A stretch of 58,749 bases of DNA. Origin: an uncultured Lachnospiraceae bacterium (GTDB lineage: Bacteria > Bacillota > Clostridia > Lachnospirales > Lachnospiraceae). The translations under genes were made by a program, and so were the position numbers. Positions 1-7,989 of this stretch are shown in pieces (positions within the stretch are counted from its first letter, which is position 1; the number at the start of each line of letters is the position of its first letter). The stretch is from the NCBI GenBank assembly GCA_946403625.1, contig CAMJAP010000007.1:1-58749 (forward strand). Direction: 5' to 3'. Below the pieces are notes generated by a model. It was not told the DNA's origin. It ran no database searches and worked only from the letters and a program-made list of their open reading frames with translations.

Positions 1-2
1 CC

Positions 3-632
3 AAGATCAAGGTGATCGGTGTGGAACCGGCCGGAGCAGCCTGCATGAAGAAATCCCTTTCCGAAGGCAAGGTGATAACTCTTCCTACGGTAGACACCAT
101 CGCAGACGGTACGGCGGTAAAGACTCCGGGTTCGGTGATCTTCCCGTACATCCAGAAAAATATCGACGAGATCATTACCGTAGAGGATGAAGATCTGATC
201 GTATCCTTCCTGGATATGGTGGAGAACCACAAGATGGTGGTGGAGAACTCCGGTCTGCTTACCGTAGCAGCATTAAAGCAGCTGGATGTGAAGGGCAAAA
301 AGATCGTAGCGATCCTCTCCGGCGGTAACATGGATGTGATCACTATGGCATCCGTGGTACAGCAGGGACTGATCTTCCGCAATCGTATCTTTACGGTATC
401 CGTACTGCTTCCGGACAAGCCGGGACAGCTGCAGGGCGTATCCGGTGTGATCGCCGAGCAGAACGGTAACGTAATCAAACTGGAGCACAACCAGTTCGTA
501 ACCACCAATCGTAAGAGCGCCGTGGAATTGCGCATCACGATCGAAGCCTTCGGCACCGAGCACAAGGAAAAGATCATGGAGGCGCTGGAGCAGGGCGGCT
601 ATAAACCGAAGGTAGTAAGAACACTGATCTAA
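3..632 (+). CDS. ilvA: Threonine ammonia-lyase (dehydratase), C-terminal part
   Basis: This is the 3' part of a PLP-dependent threonine/serine dehydratase, which deaminates L-threonine to 2-oxobutanoate, either for isoleucine synthesis or threonine catabolism. The reading frame is open from base 3 to the window edge, so the true start lies outside; about half of the usual ~400 residues is present. The visible part has the end of the fold II PLP domain (a TVDTIADGTAVKTPG segment and ILSGGNMD) and then a single ACT domain starting near TVSVLLPDKPGQL. One ACT domain fits the short IlvA/TdcB type rather than the two-ACT enterobacterial IlvA, so catabolic tdcB is an alternative name. DUF1015 follows 23 bases downstream, probably in the same transcript. 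Confidence 0.9.
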   Translation, partial: KIKVIGVEPAGAACMKKSLSEGKVITLPTVDTIADGTAVKTPGSVIFPYIQKNIDEIITVEDEDLIVSFLDMVENHKMVVENSGLLTVAALKQLDVKGKKIVAILSGGNMDVITMASVVQQGLIFRNRIFTVSVLLPDKPGQLQGVSGVIAEQNGNVIKLEHNQFVTTNRKSAVELRITIEAFGTEHKEKIMEALEQGGYKPKVVRTLI

Positions 633-655
633 CAGAAAAATGGAGGATTTAAGAA

Positions 656-1897
656 ATGGCAGATATCAGACCGTTTAAAGCAGTAAGACCGGCAAAGGGA
701 ATGGAAGCAAAGATCGCGGCACTTCCGTACGATGTGTACAGCCGTGCAGAGGCCAAGGTAGTGGTAGCGGCAAATCCGGATTCGTTCCTGGCCATCGACC
801 GTGCGGAGACACAGTTCGATGACAGCGTAGATACCTATGCAGACTGCGTATACGCAAAAGCAGCCGAGATGCTGCAGGACAAGATCGCAAAGGGCGATTT
901 CATCCGTGAGGAGCAGGAATGCTATTATCTGTATGAACTGACTATGGACGGACGTGTACAGACCGGTATCGTCGGCTGTGCATCCATCGAAGATTATGAG
1001 AATCAGGTGATCAAAAAGCATGAGAATACCCGTGCCGACAAGGAAGCGGACCGTATCCGTCACGTGGATACCTGCAGTGCGCAGACCGGCCCGATCTTTT
1101 TGGCATATCGTCAGGTACCGGAGCTGCGTGATGTGATGGCTCGTACCAAGGCCGGAGAAGCACTTTACGATTTTACTTCCGAGGACGGCATCCGTCATCG
1201 CGTATTCGTGATCGCCGGTGCAGCAGATATGAAGATCGTGCAGGATGCTTTTACGGCAATGAATGCACTGTACATTGCTGACGGACATCACCGCTGTGCA
1301 TCGGCCGTTCGTGTCGGCCAGAAGCGCCGTGCGGCCAATCCGGCACATACCGGCAATGAGGAATACAATTACTTCCTGTCCGTAATCTTCCCGGATGAGG
1401 AACTGATGATCATGGATTACAACCGTGTGGTACATGATCTGAACGGCAATTCCGCCGATCAGTTTATGGAGAAACTGGCAGAAGTGTTCACCATCGGCGA
1501 GCCGGTATCTGACCAGGTAAAGCCGCAGGCAAAGGGACAGGTCGGAATGTATTTGAACGGCAGCTGGAGACTGCTGAGCATGAAGGACAGCGTAAAGAGC
1601 AGCGACCCGGTGGATGGTCTGGATGTTGCCATTCTGCAGGACTATGTGCTGGATAAGATCCTGGGTATCGCAGATCCCAAGACCGACAACCGCATCGAGT
1701 TTGTCGGCGGTATCCGCGGCCTGGCAGAACTGAAGAAGCGTGTGGATGCACTGCCGCAGGAAGGCGTTGCATTTGCAATGTATCCGACACAGATCTCCGA
1801 ACTCTTTGCCGTAGCGGATGCGGGACGTCTGATGCCGCCCAAGTCCACATGGTTTGAGCCGAAATTGCGCAGCGGAATCTTTATTCACGAGATCTGA
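656..1897 (+). CDS. DUF1015 family protein
   Basis: A 413-residue protein of the DUF1015 family, which in Clostridia is often found beside serine-biosynthesis genes; no reaction is established for it. Family hallmarks seen are the N-terminal RPFKAVRP and ALPYDVYS segments, KHENTRADKEADR near residue 120 and the strongly conserved DGHHRCASA motif near residue 211. There is no signal peptide or membrane segment, so it should be cytoplasmic. The start is set by GGAGG at 642-646, nine bases before the ATG. It follows a threonine/serine dehydratase gene, which fits the suggested link to serine or threonine metabolism, but this is context only. The last codons overlap a promoter for the next gene. 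Confidence 0.88.
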   Translation: MADIRPFKAVRPAKGMEAKIAALPYDVYSRAEAKVVVAANPDSFLAIDRAETQFDDSVDTYADCVYAKAAEMLQDKIAKGDFIREEQECYYLYELTMDGRVQTGIVGCASIEDYENQVIKKHENTRADKEADRIRHVDTCSAQTGPIFLAYRQVPELRDVMARTKAGEALYDFTSEDGIRHRVFVIAGAADMKIVQDAFTAMNALYIADGHHRCASAVRVGQKRRAANPAHTGNEEYNYFLSVIFPDEELMIMDYNRVVHDLNGNSADQFMEKLAEVFTIGEPVSDQVKPQAKGQVGMYLNGSWRLLSMKDSVKSSDPVDGLDVAILQDYVLDKILGIADPKTDNRIEFVGGIRGLAELKKRVDALPQEGVAFAMYPTQISELFAVADAGRLMPPKSTWFEPKLRSGIFIHEI

Positions 1898-1912
1898 TTT
1901 TTGTGATATAAT
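1884..1912 (+). promoter_or_regulatory. Promoter for the branching-enzyme-like gene
   Basis: A consensus TATAAT -10 box lies at 1907-1912 and is preceded by TGA, giving an extended -10 element (TGnTATAAT). TTCACG at 1884-1889, 17 bases upstream, is a 4/6 match to the -35 consensus. The promoter sits in the last codons of the DUF1015 gene, so the downstream gene probably has its own transcript. Confidence 0.6.
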
Positions 1913-1980
1913 ATTTCGTTAGTTCTTGAAAAATGTGTTTTTGAACGGAATACAATACTTAAGAAAACGGGGGTTTTCGA

Positions 1981-4434
1981 ATGAACAAGAAACTGTATGC
2001 ATTGATGGATTGGGCAAAGATCGAAGAAGTCGTTTACGGAGAGTGTGACCGGCCGTGTGAGTTTCTGGGATCCCATGTGATCGGACGACAGACACTGGTG
2101 CAGGTTTTTCTGCCGGGAGCGGAAAGTGTCGATCTGTATCTGGAAGGTGCAGAAGGAGCCAAGGGCCGTACCGTAAAGTCGGAAGTGCCGATGGAGCTGG
2201 CAGATGAAGCAGGTTTTTTTGTCTGTGTGTTGCCGGGAACCGAAAAGAAGGCCTATCGTTTTCATGCAGAGTATCTTGTAGAGGAGGTAAAGACTCTTCC
2301 GGCAGACAAAAAGAAAAAGAGCGGAAAGCAGCTGGACCGTATCGTCCGTGAGTTCCGCGATCCCTATATCTACGGGCGCATCCTGACCGAGGCAGAGGAA
2401 CAGCGTTTCCTGTCCGGCGGCGATACCCAGAGTGATGCCTATATGGGCGCGCACAAGAAAACCGTAAACGGAGTACGCGGCGTTGTATTTCGCGTATGGG
2501 CACCGAATGCCGTGCGCGTCAGCGTAGTCGGTGATTTTAACAACTGGAACGGTCTGGAAAATCCCATGAACCGCCTGGAAGAAAGCGGTATCTTCGAATT
2601 GTTCGTTCCGGGACTGGAAGACGGTCAGGCCTATGCGTATGAAGTATTGATGCGCGGCGGCACATGCATGACCAAGGTAGATCCGTTTGCGCTCGAGATG
2701 CGGGAAGAGAACGGACATATTGCGGGGCTGATCCCGAATGCGTCTTCCTACAAATGGAAAGATGAAAAATGGCAGGAAAGCGCAAAGAAGAACCTGTATC
2801 AGGAACCTTTGAATATCTATGAGATCTCTCTGGGCAAGATGCAGGAAGGCTTTTTGCAGAATGCCAAAGCAGTGGATGGTTTTGCGGCTTATATCAAAGA
2901 GATGGGCTATACCCATGTGCAGCTGATGCCGGTAATGGAGTATCCGAATGCGGCAGATGCCGGTTATCACGCATCCCATTTCTTTGCGGCTTCGGCAAGA
3001 TTCGGCGCTGCGGAAGATTATAAACGATTTGTGGATGCGATGCACAAGGCAGGCATCGGCGTGATCCTGGCATGGGCACCGGGCGACTTCTCCAATGTGG
3101 AATACGGTCTGGGCTATTTTGACGGAACCGCACTGTATGAATATGCGGATCCGCGACGCGGGATCGATCCCAGAACCGGTATGCTGCAGTTCAATCTCGG
3201 TTCGCCGATGGTAAGATCCTATCTGCTCTCGGCATTGCACAGCTGGGTCAGCGAGTTCCATCTGGACGGTATCACAACACTGGATACCGCTTGTATGCTG
3301 TATCTGGATTATTATCGCAAACCGGGCGAGTGGGTACCGAATATGTACGGCAGTGTGGAGAATCTCGAGAGCATCGCGTTCTTTAAAGAGATGAATAAGA
3401 TGCTGCACAAGATGAAGAGCGGTTTTATCTCCATTGCGGCAGATACCAGCAGTTTTGCTCACGTGACCGGTACCGATGATGACGGTCTGGGCTTTGACTT
3501 TACCACGGATGTGGATTTTGTCCGGGAGATGCTGGATTATCTTTCCAGAGATCCCATTGCGCGGCACGCATATCATTACGAATTGACACAGAGCAGTATT
3601 TATCAGTATTGTGAGCGTTATATCCTGCCGGTGGATGCCAGCCGCATCAATTTCCGTCAGGGCGGTCTGATCAACCGTATGAACGGTGATGAAGAAATCA
3701 AGTGGAAGAACCTGATGCTGTTCTACGGATATGTGATGGCACATGTCGGACGCAAATCCGTCTTTATGGGACAGGAATACGGCAGTGCGGAATCCTTTGA
3801 GGATATGGGACAGATCCTGCCACAGGATGTGTCAGGAGAAATCCAGGAATGCTTCCGGAATTATATGAAAGCACTCAATCATTTTTACAAGACCACACCG
3901 GCGTTCCATACCGCAGACGATATGGAAGAAGGTTTTACCTGGATCAATGATCATGCGATGAAGGAAAATGTATTGTCCTTTATCCGCAGCGATGCAAAGA
4001 AGAAACACTATGTATGCGTGTTCAACTTTGCTAATGTTGCTTATGAGAAATACCGTGTGGGCGCTGCCTGGGAAGGCAAGTATCATGAGGTGTTTTGTTC
4101 CGCGGCAGGCTGCGTGGACGGACCGACCATCGCGGCACACGAAGGCAAGACCGACGGACAGGAGAGACACATCCGTGTGGATCTGGCACCGTTGTCCTTC
4201 CGGATCTTTGAATACATTCCGTACAGCGCGGAGGAGACCACAGAGATCCATCGCCGTATTGAGGATCGCAAGGCACGAAAGGTAGCGGAAGAAGAACAAC
4301 GAAAACAGTTGATCGAAGAGCGTGCAAAGATCCGGCAGTCCTTAAAACAGGAATTGGCGGACAAGATCGCGGCGGCTGAAGCGGCGATCGCAGGCGGCTC
4401 GGAACTGAAGAAAAAGAAGACAACGAAGAAGTAA
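1981..4434 (+). CDS. Branching-enzyme-like protein (GH13_9 fold) lacking catalytic residues
   Basis: An 817-residue protein with the full layout of a glycogen branching enzyme: an N1 domain (about 10-75), a CBM48-like domain (about 160-255, with RVWAPNAVRVSVVGDFNNW), a GH13 barrel (about 275-650) and a C-terminal beta domain. A charged coiled-coil tail ending in KKKKTTKK is added. The scaffold segments FDGTALYE, FNLG, MLYLDY and FMGQEYG are retained. The residues that act in GlgB are not. Region I has A364 and D369 where Asp and His are expected. Region II has T432 and L434 in place of the Arg and the nucleophile Asp. Region III reads AADTS at 486-490 instead of AEEST. Region IV reads A553-S554 instead of HD. 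It is therefore probably a non-catalytic, perhaps glucan-binding or scaffolding, paralogue. No glycogen gene lies nearby. Confidence 0.85.
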   Translation: MNKKLYALMDWAKIEEVVYGECDRPCEFLGSHVIGRQTLVQVFLPGAESVDLYLEGAEGAKGRTVKSEVPMELADEAGFFVCVLPGTEKKAYRFHAEYLVEEVKTLPADKKKKSGKQLDRIVREFRDPYIYGRILTEAEEQRFLSGGDTQSDAYMGAHKKTVNGVRGVVFRVWAPNAVRVSVVGDFNNWNGLENPMNRLEESGIFELFVPGLEDGQAYAYEVLMRGGTCMTKVDPFALEMREENGHIAGLIPNASSYKWKDEKWQESAKKNLYQEPLNIYEISLGKMQEGFLQNAKAVDGFAAYIKEMGYTHVQLMPVMEYPNAADAGYHASHFFAASARFGAAEDYKRFVDAMHKAGIGVILAWAPGDFSNVEYGLGYFDGTALYEYADPRRGIDPRTGMLQFNLGSPMVRSYLLSALHSWVSEFHLDGITTLDTACMLYLDYYRKPGEWVPNMYGSVENLESIAFFKEMNKMLHKMKSGFISIAADTSSFAHVTGTDDDGLGFDFTTDVDFVREMLDYLSRDPIARHAYHYELTQSSIYQYCERYILPVDASRINFRQGGLINRMNGDEEIKWKNLMLFYGYVMAHVGRKSVFMGQEYGSAESFEDMGQILPQDVSGEIQECFRNYMKALNHFYKTTPAFHTADDMEEGFTWINDHAMKENVLSFIRSDAKKKHYVCVFNFANVAYEKYRVGAAWEGKYHEVFCSAAGCVDGPTIAAHEGKTDGQERHIRVDLAPLSFRIFEYIPYSAEETTEIHRRIEDRKARKVAEEEQRKQLIEERAKIRQSLKQELADKIAAAEAAIAGGSELKKKKTTKK

Positions 4435-4440
4435 GACAAA

Positions 4441-5433
4441 ATGATGATCCCGGATATTTTACAGGGCGGTAAACTGATCGCCTATACCTCGGACAACGGG
4501 GAAAGCGTCTCCGGCAATTTTCTGGAGACGGTATCGGAAAACCTGGCGGAACCGGCCGGTGCCATATTGGAAGCTGCCGGGACCAGTGTGGAAGAAGTAA
4601 CCGAAAACTTAAATGCGTTTCAGCAGTTTATGAAGGATCTGCCTCCCAAACTGCTGCAGTTCGGCATCAAGGCCGTTTGTGCACTGTTGCTGTTCTGGCT
4701 GGGAAGCAAGCTGATCAAACTGCTCCGCAAAGTCGTACGCAAATCCATGGATCGCGCCAATGCGGATCTGGGACTGAAGCAGTTTACGGATTCCCTGCTG
4801 AAGGCGGTGCTGTATGTACTGTTGGTGATCTGGATCGCCGGTGCGTTCGGTATCGAGACCACATCGCTTATTGCGGTACTCGGATCGGCCGGTGTGGCAG
4901 TGGCACTTGCATTACAGGGCAGCCTTTCCAATATCACCGGTGGCGTGCTGTTGCTGCTTCTGAAACCGTTTAAGGTGGGAGATTACATCAAGGAAGACAG
5001 TAAGAATAACGAAGGTTTCGTTACCGAAATCGGCCTGTTTTATACCAAATTACATACGCTGGATGAAAAAGTCGTGATCCTGCCCAACGGTACCCTGGCG
5101 AATACATCGCTGACCAATGTGAACAAGGCGCCCAAACGGCGACTGATCATGAATTTCGGAATCTCCTATGATGCGGATGTAGCCAAAGCCAAGAAACTGG
5201 CTATGGAGCTGATGGAGAAGGAAGAGAAAGTGCTCAAGGATATGGGCGTGCAGGTTTATGTGGATGCACTGGATGCTTCCCAGGTGACCATCGGCGTAAG
5301 GGCATTTGTGAAACGTGAAGATTATTTTGACGTGAAATGGCGCTTTACCGAAGATTTAAAGCGCGTGTTTGATGAGAACGGTATCGAGATCCCGTATCAG
5401 AAATTGGATGTAATGATCAAAGAGATGCCGTAA
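4441..5433 (+). CDS. mscS: MscS-family mechanosensitive ion channel
   Basis: A 330-residue small-conductance mechanosensitive channel that releases solutes on hypo-osmotic shock. It has an unusually hydrophilic N-terminus of about 70 residues, then membrane segments near 76-95, 117-137 and 140-170. The last is the pore-lining TM3 with the Gly/Ala-rich GSAGVAVALALQGSLSNI pattern. A cytoplasmic beta domain (KPFKVGDYI, ILPNGTLANT) and an alpha/beta domain follow. The ATG lies six bases after the upstream stop with no strong Shine-Dalgarno sequence, so translational coupling to the branching-enzyme-like gene is likely. A second ATG follows immediately, so the start could be one codon later. Confidence 0.93.
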   Translation: MMIPDILQGGKLIAYTSDNGESVSGNFLETVSENLAEPAGAILEAAGTSVEEVTENLNAFQQFMKDLPPKLLQFGIKAVCALLLFWLGSKLIKLLRKVVRKSMDRANADLGLKQFTDSLLKAVLYVLLVIWIAGAFGIETTSLIAVLGSAGVAVALALQGSLSNITGGVLLLLLKPFKVGDYIKEDSKNNEGFVTEIGLFYTKLHTLDEKVVILPNGTLANTSLTNVNKAPKRRLIMNFGISYDADVAKAKKLAMELMEKEEKVLKDMGVQVYVDALDASQVTIGVRAFVKREDYFDVKWRFTEDLKRVFDENGIEIPYQKLDVMIKEMP

Positions 5434-5460
5434 CGATAGGATACAGGTTTGGAGGAGCGC

Positions 5461-6885
5461 ATGGCAAAGATAAAGAAAATAGCAATCATTGCTGCGGTCG
5501 TTTTGGTGCTCCTTAGCGGACTGACGGTTTATTTCGGCTTTATCAACAACAATACCTATGTGAAGATCCGTATGTATCTGGCGGGCAAAGACATGGAGAA
5601 AGAGCAGTATGATAAAGCGGAGGCTCTGTACCGGAAGGTGATCGACCGGGACGGGATGCAGGTGGATGCCTATCTGGGACTGACGCAGATCTATTTCAAA
5701 GACGAGCGCTATCAGAATGCCATCGCATTATTGAAAAAAGCCTGTGAAGTGACCGGGCAAAGGGCAACTTTTATACCGGATCTTACGGTGGCGGTAAACG
5801 GCAGGGCCGAACAGCTTATGGAAAAGGGAGAGCCGAAGGACGCCATCGAACTGCTGGAAAATATCGGCGATGATTATACCGGATTTACGGAGATCCGGGG
5901 AACTCTGGGAAAAGCCTATCTTGCCAGAGCAGAACAGATCCGGGATGCCGGAGACCTAAAGCATGCACTGAATTTCCTGGCGGCTGCGGACGCGGAAAAG
6001 GTGGATTTTGAAGTATTCCGTACATTTCGAGTTGACGGTTTCCTGACACTGGGGGCGGATGCACTGGCTGCGGGTAACGAATCCGATGCAAAGCAGTATT
6101 ACAGCATGGTGCTCTTGCTGGATCCGGAGAATGCGACTGCAAAAGAAGTGATGCAGCGGTTCAAAGGCGGTTCCGACGAAGTGCATTCCTTTACCGTAAA
6201 CGGTACCGGAACCGTTAAACTCAGTGCCGTTGTGTATGGCGGTTTCCGTATGTCGTTACCGATACAAGTGGATTTTACGCTTTCGTATAACGGAGACGAT
6301 CCGGAGCAGGCGGCATTGTACTATAAAGCAAATGCGGAAGCCACGCTCCTGGGACAAAAGGACAGTATCTTTAAGGAATGCTATTATTCCGCCGCAGAAG
6401 GCAATCGATACGAACGGACTTCGGACGGACCCTGGAGTTATTACGAAGAAGACAAGGATTTTGCGGCGATCACGGAAGAGATCTTTGCTTCCTATGAGCA
6501 GATGGCGCAGCAGGGCAGTACCGATGTCAATACGGTAACGTATAATAATCAAAACTGCGTGATCAAACGCGACCACAAAAGCGGAAATGATTATCTGGGC
6601 TTGCTTTCCGGAGTGGATACGGGTAAACTGACGGAGATGGTCGGCGAATTGCAGACGAATGAAGTGCGCTACATTTCCATCGATACGGATCACGTGGTGC
6701 ATGTGGAAGCGGATCTGGCGGGATCGGATTTCGGACCGCTTATTGATAAGCTGATGGAATATACGGATGAAATGGTTTCGGACCCTTCCGTAGAAGAATG
6801 CCGCCTGTCCTTTGATGTGAGCGGCATCAATGTGACCAAGGTAACGGATCCGGTGCCTGCGGGCATGGCATTTCCGGGACCATAA
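5461..6885 (+). CDS. Membrane-anchored TPR protein
   Basis: A 474-residue protein of unknown function. An N-terminal membrane segment (about residues 5-27) is followed by tetratricopeptide-like helices from about 45 to 230 (for example YDKAEALYRKVIDRDGMQVDAYLGL). A C-terminal beta-rich region of about 240 residues begins near SFTVNGTGTVKL and resembles lipoprotein-type lipid-binding folds only loosely. The start is the ATG at 5461, five bases after GGAGG (5451-5455); a TTG twelve bases earlier overlaps that site and is rejected. The orientation is probably extracytoplasmic. It follows mscS by 27 bases. Confidence 0.8.
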   Translation: MAKIKKIAIIAAVVLVLLSGLTVYFGFINNNTYVKIRMYLAGKDMEKEQYDKAEALYRKVIDRDGMQVDAYLGLTQIYFKDERYQNAIALLKKACEVTGQRATFIPDLTVAVNGRAEQLMEKGEPKDAIELLENIGDDYTGFTEIRGTLGKAYLARAEQIRDAGDLKHALNFLAAADAEKVDFEVFRTFRVDGFLTLGADALAAGNESDAKQYYSMVLLLDPENATAKEVMQRFKGGSDEVHSFTVNGTGTVKLSAVVYGGFRMSLPIQVDFTLSYNGDDPEQAALYYKANAEATLLGQKDSIFKECYYSAAEGNRYERTSDGPWSYYEEDKDFAAITEEIFASYEQMAQQGSTDVNTVTYNNQNCVIKRDHKSGNDYLGLLSGVDTGKLTEMVGELQTNEVRYISIDTDHVVHVEADLAGSDFGPLIDKLMEYTDEMVSDPSVEECRLSFDVSGINVTKVTDPVPAGMAFPGP

Positions 6886-6952
6886 TCGGATCAGTGTGTT
6901 ACTTTAATAAAGATCATCATAAAGAACCATTTTTAGAAAGGATAGAACGATC

Positions 6953-7972
6953 ATGAAGGAGAAATTGGAACAGATCAAACAGGAAGCGTTAAAGCGCATT
7001 CAGGAGAGTACCGATCCGGAGCGCTTAAATGAGATCAAGGTGGCTTACCTGGGAAAGAAAGGTGAGCTGACTTCCTTGCTTAAGTCGATGAAGGACCTGG
7101 CTGCAGAGGAAAAGCCGAAATTCGGCCAGATGGTAAATGATACCCGTTCGGCCATTGAAGATGTCCTGGACGAAGCAAAGAACCGTCTGGAGAGCGCTGC
7201 ACTGAATGAAAAATTAAAGAAGGAAGTCATTGACGTTACCCTTCCGGCAAAGAAGCCGCGCATGGGTCACAGACATCCCAATACGATCGCACTCGAAGAA
7301 GTAGAGCGTATCTTTATCGGACTGGGCTACGAAGTGGTCAGCGGTCCGGAAGTAGAAAAGGATTATTACAACTTTGAAGCATTGAATATCCCTGCAGATC
7401 ATCCGGCAAAGGATGAGCAGGATACTTTCTATATCAGCGGAGATTTCCTGCTGCGTACACAGACTTCTTCCGTACAGATCCACGAGATGGAAAAAGGCCG
7501 CCTGCCGATCCGTATGATCGCACCGGGCCGTGTGTTCCGTTCCGACGAAGTGGATGCAACCCATTCTCCGTGCTTCCATCAGATCGAAGGTCTGGTGATC
7601 GACAAGCACGTGACCTTCTCGGATCTGAAGGGTACCCTGGATCGTTTTGCAAAGGAGCTGTTCGGTGAGGAGACCAAGACCAAGTTCCGCCCGCATCACT
7701 TCCCGTTCACCGAGCCGTCGGCCGAGATGGATGTGAGCTGCTTTAAGTGCGGCGGTAAGGGTTGCCGTTTCTGCAAGGGATCCGGCTGGATCGAGATCCT
7801 GGGCTGCGGTATGGTACACCCGCATGTATTGGAGATGCGCGGCATTGATCCGGAAGAGTATGTGGGATTTGCGTTTGGTGTAGGCCTGGAGCGTATCGCA
7901 TTGCTCAAGTATGAGATCGACGATATGCGTCTGTTGTATGAAAACGATGATCGTTTCCTGAATCAGTTCTAA
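6953..7972 (+). CDS. pheS: Phenylalanyl-tRNA synthetase alpha subunit
   Basis: A 339-residue catalytic alpha subunit that charges tRNA-Phe as an alpha2-beta2 enzyme with PheT. An N-terminal coiled coil (residues 1-85) for tRNA binding is followed by the class II catalytic core. Seen are motif 2 (GRVFRSDEVDATHSPCFHQIEG), the Cys-rich loop CFKCGGKGCRFCKGSGW typical of bacterial PheS, and motif 3 (GFAFGVGLERIAL). The length is normal. AAAGGA at 6937-6942 supports the start. Only 67 bases separate it from the upstream gene, and no T-box leader is present, unlike many Firmicute pheST operons. Confidence 0.98.
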   Translation: MKEKLEQIKQEALKRIQESTDPERLNEIKVAYLGKKGELTSLLKSMKDLAAEEKPKFGQMVNDTRSAIEDVLDEAKNRLESAALNEKLKKEVIDVTLPAKKPRMGHRHPNTIALEEVERIFIGLGYEVVSGPEVEKDYYNFEALNIPADHPAKDEQDTFYISGDFLLRTQTSSVQIHEMEKGRLPIRMIAPGRVFRSDEVDATHSPCFHQIEGLVIDKHVTFSDLKGTLDRFAKELFGEETKTKFRPHHFPFTEPSAEMDVSCFKCGGKGCRFCKGSGWIEILGCGMVHPHVLEMRGIDPEEYVGFAFGVGLERIALLKYEIDDMRLLYENDDRFLNQF

Positions 7973-7989
7973 GGGAGGAATAGAAAACA

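Noticed and set aside
1885..3744. A 619-codon open frame antisense to the branching-enzyme-like gene
   Set aside because: It has no ribosome site, is Cys/His/Ile-rich in the way typical of reverse-strand shadows in this codon bias, and the plus strand is clearly homologous to GlgB.
6886..6952. T-box riboswitch before pheS
   Set aside because: Only 67 bases, and the conserved T-box core sequence is absent.
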